Below are positions 49,697 to 64,000 of a DNA stretch of 64,000 nt, piece by piece. The position numbers were made by a program, and so were the translations under genes. Origin of the DNA: Albula goreensis (taxonomy: Eukaryota; Chordata; Actinopteri; Albuliformes; Albulidae); assembly GCA_022829145.1 (NCBI GenBank), contig CM040741.1:46494180-46558179 (forward strand), in the 5' to 3' direction. Every line of letters starts with the position of its first letter. Within the stretch, counting starts at the first letter, position 1. The notes below the pieces were generated by a model, which saw nothing but the letters and a program-made list of their open reading frames with translations, had not been told where the DNA came from and did no database searches.

Positions 49697-52600
49697 TTCT
49701 TGTTTTTGAGAGCAAAACAATGGAGTTTTTTTCTTTTGTCAAAATAATTCTTATGTGTATGTGATACATCAAACACATGACCTAAATTTGGAACCTCACA
49801 GTAAATAGGTGCCAACTTCACACCCACAAGTTATTAAATCTGTGACTTATAAGGGAACAAGTTATTGAAGTGGAGGTGCACATTATATATTTGTTGTTTT
49901 CCTTTTTATTTCCCCTATACTTCACAGGGTAATGGCCTGATTACCTGTCCAATCTCTAATGAGTGTGAATTACAAATCAGCACTGCCACACATGAGCTCT
50001 CTGTCTTTTGGTAACCATATTTTTATGCTACCATCATGTAGAGCCAAATAACTTGCAAGTGATAACTGATGCAATCGATATTCAGTACATGTATTTACAT
50101 GGTCCAAACTGTGGATGTACTCTGAATTGGTTGAAAAATGCCCCATCCAATGAAGGATATTATTTGATGCAAAGTGGTCATTCTCAGCTGGGGTTGGTGG
50201 CAGAGTAGTTTAAACAAACATAAACAAAGTCACACATCGGCATGCTTGTATGACTGCCCAATATTCTTTCCCATAGTAAGCTAGCTTGTTATCGTTACCA
50301 TAGACACATGTAATTCTTAAGTCAGACAACACTGGCAAAGAAATGTGTGATGTGAGCAGAGGGATCAAAGCAGAATAACTGCACATGTGCAGGCCAGTAC
50401 ATAAAAACGTATCTGTGGTAGATGCTGTAACAACCACCAAAGTCCACCTTCATAGCCATCAGAACAGCTCACTAAAAGTAGCTAACTAATTTACCTTTAC
50501 TGATCCATTCAGCTAGCTGGCAGTAAAATGGGCTATAACCTCATCTTCCTTATCCTGTACCCACCTATCACACTGTCAAACAGCCTCCATCTCTATACTC
50601 TTTCAAACACTGTACAGAAATAGGGTCGCGACTGAGTATCTTAATATGTTTGTTAACCTTTAGATGCTAATTGACTTCATGCATTCGACCCTGTTTTTTA
50701 TGTGTAATAAGTCTCTCTTTCTCTAATACAGAAAAATATTTCTTTATGAAGCCCTCAACAATTGTGGCTTTGTGAAAAGCACAGGGTGTGCTGTCACCAA
50801 ATCCCAGATTTCAGGAGAGAGAACAATTCCACTCAATTTTGCACTGATGTTCTCTTACTTGTGTCATGAAATACAAACTGATTTACCCGGAGAACTGCTG
50901 TGAAAAGAACAGCTGGTTCACAGTAAACAAAGTTCTAAAAACATGGGTTTGTAGTGTTTAAGACTATTTTACCAATTACAAGTACTTCCTATTTTCTGTA
51001 TATTTAGTTCTATTCATTTCAGTACACAGTAATTAGTCATTGCAATTTATCCATTGTATAAAATATTCAGAGTATATTCAGTGTATTCACCCATTATTTA
51101 TTTTCCTGGTAGACAACTACAGATCCTGAGTGTCTGCCTACAACTTGGAGCTCAAAACAGCCAAAACCATGTCAGATTTAAAAGGATAAGTAATACATTA
51201 TTCTGCTCTTTTCTTTTTATTGATCTAATTTTAATGAACAGAAATGCATCAGTGAGCAATATTGTTGAAGGCAGAAGTGCACTCAAGGCCTCACAATGTG
51301 GACTAAGCTCCTGTTCTGTTGTAAAGGTACCTGAAGTTGCAGGACAGTATATTCTGCTGTGTAAATATGTTATTTACACAGCAGTTTGGAAAGTTTGTGA
51401 AATAAGACAGGACCACAGCTTGAACAAATTATGTTTGTTTTGTAGGTTCAAACATTAAATTAATTGTTCAGATTATGGCAGGCAACTGTAAGTGTAAACA
51501 CTTTATTTATGTGCCTTGGCAAACAAATGGAATATTAGTATACAGTACCGTACCACCGTAACGTAACTGTGACCTGTGATTACAAATATGGCTGAATATT
51601 TGTCAGTATAAAAATGTGCAGATTGCTAGTTCATACTCACCTTAAACAATGCCAAATTAGTTAAGGCAGTAGCTCTTAGAGGTGGAAGGCAGCTGACAGA
51701 TCATCAGGAATGAACAGAAACAGAGCAATATCCAATCAATTACCTAGGCATGAAATCCAATGGAACTGTGGAGAACATTTACGGCATAGGTACAACTGCT
51801 CATCAGTGTATTGGAAGGCTCCCTTCGGTAACCTGCTGGCCCTAGTGACAGGCTCCACTCATTAATCTTCTGACCTCATTTCCCATCTATTAGTTCTGGA
51901 GGGCAACTGCTGGCCAGGTCTGAAATACTGCATTGGTATAACCTTGTGCTGGTCTTGTTTTCCAGCCTAGATAGCAATATTTTCATATCTCTCCCACCAC
52001 CTCAAATATGCATATTTTTGCACCCAGTTAAACTAAATACTAACAGCAGAAAGGTACTGGCTCACACGTTGGTTAATTTAAAATGATGATATACATATTG
52101 TTTCTCAGGAATATTAAATAGTAAATATTCTCATCTATGCATATTTTACTATGTGAAATAGTGCATGACTTGCGACTTTTATTCAAAAAATAGTCCTGCT
52201 AAGACTTATTTTTTTCTGCGTATATCTTTTACTGTTGCTGATTCATACAGCTGGCCCCTTTATAAAAAAGCTTTAATAGCCCAGTTTGCTAGGATTAGCG
52301 TGCCCATGGAAATAACCACAGCACGAGCATGCAACGAGAACGTGGATTAGATCCAGCATTACTTCAACACACTGAGTCAGCGAGACTAAGCGTGAGTGAG
52401 ACTAAGAGAGCACAAATGGAACAAAAAACATCAAAAGTAAAGAACAGTAACCTTCCATTAGAAAGAGAAGGAATTCATTGAGCCTCTCAGTGCTGCTGGC
52501 TTTGTATAATATTGTACAAGGACTTAAAAGGAACTGCTAGCCCTAGAAAAAATGGCCCCAATACCACATTCACAGCATGACCACAGTTTTCCTCAGACAG

Positions 52601-55600
52601 AATTCATTTTAAATGTCAGATTGTTATAATTATCATTAGCAATTATTTTACTCTTTGCACCTCTGGTATAATGTTCAGATATGGCTCACTTTCTCTGTAT
52701 TAATGTCATAACATAGTAATTATATTCTCCATGTAATTCTAGCAAAAAAAAAAAAAAAACATGTTACTCCAGCTTCATATGCCTGATTTCTCACATAAGT
52801 GATTGCTGGCTTTAGATTTCCTGCAGTATTTTGCAATGAATATTTATGCCACGTCAATGAAAATTAAAAGTTGAAAAATGACAATACATGCCTGTTGTTG
52901 TGTTGGTGTCATATCGTTAATCATATTGGCATTTCTAAAACTATTTTATGTGAATTGTGTTCACAGTCTTTTCATATGGATTAAGGGGCTAAAATTCCAT
53001 TTTCAAATACTTCAGTGTAAAGTGTACAATACATCCACCAACACAGTAGTTTTCTTTATGTAACATTTTTCAATCCTTTTAACCAGTTATGCTTTCTAGG
53101 TCTAATGAGCCAATTCAGTACGCAACCTTTTCCTTTTTAAAATAATGAACTTTTTTGTGCTATTTTGTGACAAGCATATTGATTTATTTTTTATCTCCTC
53201 CACCCTTCATTCTGGTGGTTTTATAGCAGGATATGTACTTGCATATGACTATGATTATGTAAAAAAAACTGACAAAGAAGAATTCACCGAGCAGCCAAAC
53301 ATGGTATCGGCAAGTGGGAGTTAATATAGTTTGCAGTCCAATATCGATTTGCCACTAAGCATTTAGAAGCGACATAATTATTGCATACAATGACATGGCT
53401 GGAATTTAAATCTACTCTAGCTGTTGGCAGTGCAGTGCTATCACTGAATTTCAGCTCAGCAGAAGTCTATGAGAAATGCAAAGCGCATGTTGACTTAGAT
53501 TTCCCCATCAGTCTCGGCTGCACATTGCAACAGCTGATTAATATGTGAGTTTAATGCACGGTGGAACATAGCATAGGATTTTAGGTGAGGGATTTCTGGA
53601 GTGGCAAGTATAAATGGGAATACTAGGCTGAGGAAGGATAACTGTTTAATTGATGTGTGAATAAAAACACAGCAATCTCTGTAATTAAGTGGGCAAGGTT
53701 TCAGAGTAAAATTAAGGTCTTTAAATCCATCTCTGGCTTAAAAGATGGGAATAATAAAATACCGGTTCTCTACATTTTTCCTAGACACAGGACCAAGTCA
53801 TAGTTATGCAGGTCATAAATAAGCATCTTGTCTTAAGTAATGAGTCTCTTTATGAGATGCCTGGCATCAGAGAGACCATTGACAATGCATTTAAAACAGC
53901 ATAATGTGTCAGTGGATCCTCAGGGGGGCAGTGATATGACTGCCCCAGGCCACCCGTCCAGCTTTAACTCATTAGTATGCAGGACTGATGGGTGGACCCT
54001 ACCATTTGGAAAGGGGTGTCATCATTCTTGAGATCCACCCCCAAGCTGTTGGTTGACCATATTGTAATGTCATTTGGGATAAATAATGGTAAAATCATAC
54101 CAAATAATTTGAGTGAGTTGCTGTTGTAGCTGTTACAATGCTTGTTTTGGTGTCAACAGTCCCCAGAGCCAGTTTAACTCACAGAACAAAGAATAATTTA
54201 GCTAAAGAGAAAACTGTGAAACAAAAAATTCATTTCTGTGAAGGCTTGTAATTGGAGAAGTTAGTTCACATTTTCTAATTGGGAGCAGCTTGCTCTTTTA
54301 CACCACTGTGTTGCATTATGTGCCAGTGGGATATCACTGCTGGACAGCTGATTAGCAGTCCACACACACCCTTAATCTCACCAATAATCAGGTTCCTCCT
54401 TCACACCGGCCAATTTTGCCATTACAGTGGCTTGCACAAGAATTCAAGACCTTGTTTTCACATTTGGGGCTGAATATGTCTGATATATACAACCTACATC
54501 ACATTGTCAAAGCACATAAATATGCTATATAGTAAATAAAAAGATTAACTTTCTGAACCCTCATTTTGGACACTACCTAACATGACATGACCTGTACTAG
54601 ATAGCCACACATCAGATACCATTTTATTCAGCACTAATGTATCTGGTGGAAAGTACTAAAAAGCAAAAGAGATTACAAAGCACCAATATGACACAGGTGA
54701 ATCATGTTTTGTGTACTGGAATCTAAAATGGTGTATATTAGGAAGTATATTTTACTTCAAAGTTACTAGACAATGGAAAATATGAAGTCTGCATTTAGAA
54801 GGTTTGGTGCTAATCTAAAACACCTGGCAGTTGATTTTGCCAAAATATATGGCTGTCTGTCAAAACATTAAGGCAGCAAATACCTTTTAAATATGTTCAC
54901 AAAATGTTTTAAGAAGGACTAATTAGTACACTGTAACACATTACCACATCATTTCCCCAAAGGAACCTTGGAAAAACTGTTCTAAGTAAAACAAAATGGT
55001 TTCACAACCAATTTTTGGATGTAGATCATGCTCAATTTATTGTGCTACCTGGGGCACTTAAATGACCGGGTGAGAAAATTGAATCGAGTCTCAGATCAGG
55101 ATTTGCATAACTTGGAAAATAATGAGGCACACCCTCATTATGGAAAAACTACCAAAATGCATAGCTCTCATATTGGGCCAGGTCTGAATAAGAGTTGACG
55201 TGGTAGACCAGCAGAAAATTTTCAATGGAAAAGCCGTTTAAGCCGTGTATAACCCAGGTTTGCATTTGAGCCTAAGGGTAGATGAAAGAAAAACTGAAGG
55301 TCTACCTGCAACTTGGAATCATTTAGAACAAAACAAACATCACACCTCATGCATTGAACTGCAATGCAAATCAAAAATGACCATACTCACCTAAAACAAT
55401 AAAATCACAGCAAATCACTTGACTATAATTAAAACAAAACAAATTCACATTTTCCCTGAATACTTCAGGGAATGACTCCCATGTAGAAAAAAAACATCCT
55501 TATCAACAATATCAATCCCAAATAAACCAATTTTATTTTCTTCAATGAACTCGACCCATATTAATATCCCAAACTTCCAATTCAGACATGGTTACACATA

Positions 55601-58600
55601 ATTTAACAATAAAATTACTGCTGAAATTACACTGGCCCTTAGTGGCCAAAATTTCATGCACTAACAAATCCCATCACAGTTTAAATATAGCAATTTTGAG
55701 ACCTTGGTGATATGCTGGATGTGCTATTTAAAATAAAGTTTAAATTATGTAAGGCATTTGTAGAAAGCAATGAGATGCAAGAGACAAGCATGATAACCAT
55801 TCTACAATACAGTATCTGTATTTGGTTTTTTATTTGTATTTTAATGTTTGTGTGCTTTGGGGTTAGCTCTCATGGATTCAAATCTGTATTCTATATTTAT
55901 TTTAAATCTAAAACCCTCATTCCTGAAATAGCAAGGTGAAAAAGGAAACACATTTTAGAAATCCGGCAAACAAATCCGGTCATTCATCCTAGCCCAGAGT
56001 AAATATTTTGAAAAAAGAAATAGGCTTATAACTCTCTTCTTATCTTTACTGAAATCAGATTTGCATAATGGTTTTCCTTTTAACTGCATTGCTGGTATTA
56101 ATTCTTAAATCTGTAAACTTCAGCTAAGGTTTTAGTTTTGTTCCAGCTAAAGTCAGTTCTTTAAAATAGCTCAATCTGGTCTGTCATTAAGCACAAACCC
56201 TCTGATCTTTCCTCCTTTGTTGTGAATGTGCTGAACTGCCTCACATTGGGCAGTGATGAAATGATAAATGTCTGCCTGGGCCAACTGGGATGCAACCACA
56301 TGTAACCTTGTATTTCTGTTGCTTTCATTTTTTGTTTATTTGGGCTTGGTGATGTTTCCAGTAGCAAACAAGCATTTAAAATCAGCTTAATTCTGTTACA
56401 TTATGCTTGAAGACATGCCTTAAAGTGGTTGAGAAGCTATTTAGCATGTGCTAACCTTGATAAGGTTTTGTTTAAATTCACATGGCAAGCATTCCAAAAA
56501 TATCAGAGGACAAATTAATATCTGTTTATAAGTCATCATGCTGGATAATGAGTTGCAATTATTGAATTAGAAATATTGCAAGCCATCATTAATAATAATG
56601 CAAACAGTTGCACATCACAGGCCTGGTTAATGCCTGGTACCAGATCTTAGTTACAGTTCATTGCAATGGTGAGGCTGTCCAGGCTGGATTTAGTCATGGT
56701 TCAGAACTCTCGCCTGACTTCACTCTGATGTGTAAAAAAGGCATAGTTTAACTACAAACATGAGCTACACAAAGGATGTGGATTTCCCAAAGTGTACAAT
56801 TATTACTCTGGTCTGGATTCAGTCATAAACTGCATACCATTTGATATCAAAATACAGATTCCTGGATATGATATCACAGGTGTAAAGCACATGCATAGTT
56901 TCTTTAAGTACCACTACTGCAGGGATTGAAAGTGAAATTGAGAGCTGCCTTCTGAAACACTGCTAACACCTAATTTATTACCACCCATCTTACATCGTAA
57001 ACAACACATGAGATTGAGAATTAGTGTTGATTAGTGAATTAGTGAATTAATTCTTTGCATTGACCATTATTTGAAGTTAGTTTAAGGTAGGAAAGAGAAA
57101 GCACACAGCTATAACAAACCTATTCCTTACTTCCTTAAAGTTATATTACTTTATACTGTCCATATCTTTATTGTCCATAGAGATGAGGCTGTGTGTTTAT
57201 GGTTCAGCTCTTGTTATGAGACTATTTTGTTTATAGATTAATACGTTGGGTTTATGGTCATCAGGCATAGGGATGGGGAAGCTGAGTAATTATGGTTTAG
57301 CTGTTGTTATGAAACTAATATCGATCATTCAAGTTTTGAATTCATTATTCACTGAATTGTTTTAAGCAGTTTGGAATTCATTTGTAATTACATATTGGAA
57401 AGTAGGGAGGTTTAAATATTAAATACATAGCACTAACAAAAAAGTTGTGTCACGTACAACTATACTAATGGTTACATCATTGTCAGTCAGGAGCAGCTGC
57501 TAAGTGAGGGTCTTATTTAGTAGCAAGCTGCTGTTGTATTAGCTTAAGAAAGCCTGCAGCATCACTGTGTCTTGTTTGTATTCTCCACAATGTGGCAAAG
57601 AGTAATGGGATTTGCACGCTGCCGGAGGATATGAGGCCAGATGTTGAAATGTCTGTTTCATGATCAACAAAGCTCCCAATGCAGTCAATCAAATAGGTGG
57701 ATGGAGGGGGTAAATAAGATAAGATGAAACCAGAAGAACTCACACAAGTGTGCACACTGTTCTAGTGCACTAGAACACCCATTTTCAATGCAGAGATTGA
57801 ACAGTACATGAAAATGAGTTCAGACCTAAAAGGCACTCAAAGAAGAAAAGAACACAAGACAACAAATTCTTCAACATATATGTTCTAGGCTACATTTACA
57901 TGTAATTGTTATCTCATTTTTAAGCAGATCTAGTGTACTGCTTAGTGTCTTTCTTGCAAAAATGGTATTGACTCTAGCCTTTTTAAAAAATCATCCCACG
58001 ATCTTATGTTATTTTACCTGTTTCCTCTCACATGCAAATTGTGTCTTTAAAAGTTAGACTTTACATGCCCAAGTGTATGTTTCAGTATCATGATAAAAGT
58101 ATCATGGCACAAGCCCATCACATCATCAGCAGCCTAAATGTGGAGGAAATCAACAGCCAGTGAAAGCATTGCTGAAATATCATGCTTAATTTAACTGTGG
58201 GGGGCTGCTTCTATACTGCAATACTGGGTGATAATCCATCTTTAAGCAGATGTCCATTGGAATGATGGAGAACAACAACATGAAATATTGGTGTCTGTAC
58301 CAGGAGGAAAATAAGCTAAATTTTAATGTTCATAGTTTGTTTTTGTCTACATTTCATGCCTATTTCTAGACAGTTGGGAATGCCAGATACATGCCAGAAT
58401 GCCACCAATGTAAACACAAAACCGCACGGCAAACATAGCCTTCAGTGTCTTAAATTTTACAAACCTGTAGTTTACCAGCCACACTGGTTTCTGTCAGATT
58501 TATTTCCTTCTGTTGCTGAAGTATGCTGCCAGTAACAAATTGAGAAGTCTTACATTCTGTTGGGAGACCATTCCCAGCTACTTTGGGTGTCCCTGACATC

Positions 58601-58690
58601 CATTACAGATGTTTCAGTTACTTCCAAGAGCACAATCCTAAATGCATTGAAATACAATGAACATAACACATCCATCTATTCTTTATATGT

Positions 58691-61969
<3,279 letters not shown>

Positions 61970-62345
61970 TTACTGGTGTTCAGTCACTGCAGCATCAGTA
62001 GTAGGTAATGGCATTGCCCAGGTCCTGAATGATAAACAATTCACCAATAAAAATATACTCTCCATCCTATCTGGCCTAAAGGCCTTTATTACTGTTAATA
62101 GCGTTCTGTAAATTAACACTTTAAGGGATGTTGCTCTGGATATGTGAAATAAATAGTTTTTCTTTTTTTTTCTTATAGGACGCAATGTGTATTTGAGCCC
62201 CTTGCTTGAAAATTCTGGAAGTTGTTCCTCAAGGTTCCATCTTGGGTCCAGTGCAACTTTTTTATGGTCATATTAATACAATAAATGTATCTGAAACACT
62301 GGTAAAGACTAAAATATGGTCACAATGTACTATATTACTTTAAAA
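61970..62345 (+). pseudogene. LINE reverse transcriptase fragment (dead)
   Basis: VVPQGSILGPVQLF at about 62221-62265 matches the GVPQGSILGPLLF block of non-LTR retrotransposon reverse transcriptases. Upstream, NILSILSGLKAFITVNSVL then INTLRDV resembles the LDLSAAFDTVDHSILINRL block in the correct order. In-frame stops and at least one frameshift separate the pieces, and the YxDD region is not seen. The Rex/CR1-type group is likely but cannot be settled here. Confidence 0.65.
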
Positions 62346-62399
62346 CTTATTAATTTCAAACAATATCCTGGCAATTTCTGTAGCCTGTGTGAACAGAGG

Positions 62400-62689
62400 T
62401 GCACATTCACAGATGAGACCATGAATAACAAATGACCAGGGGTCTCATTCCCTAATGTTGGTATGCAAAGATTTGATCCTGAATCCAAAAGCGAAGCTGC
62501 ACTGCTGGCTCCACATTTACCAATTCCCAAACATAGGGAGATGTATAGACTATTAAACCATGCACATGTGAGATTTATTTTTGTGAGAAGCACTGTGAAA
62601 AGCATTGTTTTGCCCCATTACCTAGGCTTTGCTGCACTTGCTTTTAACATTATCAAGTGTGCAAACCTTTAAAAAAAAAAAAAAAAAAA
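62400..62689 (+). repeat. Possible retroposed segment with A19 tail
   Basis: About 270 bp of moderately GC-rich sequence directly downstream of the LINE fragment ends in A19 (62671-62689). It may be the 3' part of the same LINE or a separate retroposon. No terminal duplications could be identified. Confidence 0.3.
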
Positions 62690-64000
62690 GACCAGCCAAA
62701 TAGTAATAATAAATAGTACATTTAAAAAAAAATCAAAGCACAATCTACATACACATCATATCATTATTGATATACACAAACTCTAATTAAGAGCTATACT
62801 GAAAGCAAGTAGCAGAAGGCTTATATTAATGGCTGTCAATGAAAACTATTAAAATGAAATTGTAATGAATGATAAGCTATACAATATTGAATATCAGTCT
62901 ATATGGGGAGAAAAAGAGCACAATCTACCTGTAGCATCTTTTTTCAGGTGATAGAGGCTACCCACTAAAAACATAGCACATCCCTCCATTAGCGTATCTC
63001 CAGGCAGTGCAGTTGATGTGCAACATTACAACCTACGGCCAAGCAAGATGCATTGTTTATCTTCCATTTTCCCCATTGCTCAGGGAACTGAATGAAATAT
63101 TTGCCTCACATTGCACCTCTGCAATCAGGACCACAGTCTAACGTTTGAAATTTTCCCTTCTTCTGTGTATGGTAGTAGTCATTTCATTAAATGGTTGCTA
63201 CAGATGAAAAAAATAACAATGTAAGGGTAGGAGGACATTCTTTGGGTGAAGCAGGAAATTTTGTGATTTATAAACATGTGCATGGGAAAGATTTTGGGAC
63301 AATTATTAATGAATATGGATTTATCGATATCTTGATAAATTGCAGTTGCTGCATGTATACATTAAAGTTTGACAATCAATTTTGTCATGAAGTCATTTTG
63401 ACATGGTGCAGGTTTGGCATTTATTTTTCATATAGAAATTGTCATTACCTGAAAAATTACTTCAATTTCAATGTACAAGCATCCACATTTTCACCAGTTA
63501 GAATTTCACTGATAGCACTGTGTGTCTATAAATTACTCAATTAAAAATCTGACCTTTTCCTAACAGAATCATGTGGCATATATCTCAGTAAGAGAAAGAA
63601 AGCATTACTTTATCTGACTGAGGCCATGTAGAAAGTCTACTAGGAAAAGGCCAAGAGGGGGCAGTCTCAGAAACAGCAACGGCTTTGAAACTTGGCTGCA
63701 GTGAACACTGCAAAACCCATAAAACAGCTGAATAGACTGTCATAAAATTAAGAAAATTCCCAGCCAAGCCAGTCGACAGATTCGGCAATAACCTCTGGAT
63801 TCCAAACATCAGGACAGCTGAGATGCAATGACTGCAGGAATACTAGGATGTGAAATATTGCACTATTTGTGACATAATGTGACTTAAAAGTCTCTCAAAA
63901 TAGTCTGATTCTAATTAAGAACATCTAACAATTTGCTAGTATCTGTAACCGTTGAAATGTAAAAGAGCATACAGCCAAAGAAATTTTTTGGCTTGCTAAG
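62690..64000. other. Intergenic DNA at the window edge
   Basis: AT-rich with no recognisable gene. The open frame at 63191-63544 on the plus strand resembles translated AT-rich noncoding DNA and matches no family I know. Confidence 0.5.

Noticed and set aside
51054-51458. 134-codon open frame on the plus strand
   Set aside because: The composition is that of translated AT-rich DNA, it contains a perfect hairpin, has no family resemblance and no supporting splice or promoter signals.
63191-63544. 117-codon open frame on the plus strand
   Set aside because: Rich in Asn, Ile, Phe and Tyr as expected for AT-rich noncoding DNA; no domain, signal or neighbour supports it.

Overview
This window looks like vertebrate nuclear DNA, most likely from a ray-finned fish. 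It is AT-rich and gene-poor. It carries long (CA)n microsatellites, split genes with GT/AG (once GC/AG) splice sites, decayed Tc1-, LINE- and Ty3/gypsy-type transposon pieces, a tRNA-derived SINE and short repeat ends of a kind common in fish. I cannot name the species.

The one gene I can establish is grin3a, encoding the GluN3A (NR3A) subunit of the NMDA-type glutamate receptor family, on the minus strand. All nine coding exons are present, from the ATG at 45447-45449 to the TAG at 7436-7438. By hand I joined 44718-45449, 31828-32429, 15690-16740, 15377-15522, 11999-12114, 9137-9288, 8618-8782, 8334-8404 and 7436-7772. The sum is 3,372 bp including the stop, or 1,123 codons, close to the mammalian length of about 1,115. 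Every junction keeps frame. The protein has a signal peptide, amino-terminal domain, split S1/S2 glycine-binding domain, M1, re-entrant M2, M3, M4 and a cytoplasmic tail ending in a predicted coiled coil. Intron 5 uses a GC-AG splice pair.

Layout: 1-7435 is downstream intergenic DNA plus the 3' UTR, whose end I cannot fix. 7436-45449 is the coding span, with two very long introns (intron 1 about 12.3 kb, intron 2 about 15.1 kb) and some very short ones (intron 3 is 167 bp). 42.9-46.3 kb is a CpG-enriched zone over exon 1, the likely promoter and the start of intron 1. 45450-64000 is upstream intergenic DNA with transposon debris, a long (CA)n tract and no recognisable gene.

I see no CRISPR array, operon, rRNA, intact tRNA gene or intact mobile element, and nothing that amounts to an undescribed biological system. 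The most useful second looks are the GC-AG intron, several perfect inverted repeats (arms of 12-16 bp), UG-rich tracts downstream of two grin3a 5' splice sites, the wide CpG domain and two short unexplained coding-like pieces at 2178-2324 and 59720-59797.
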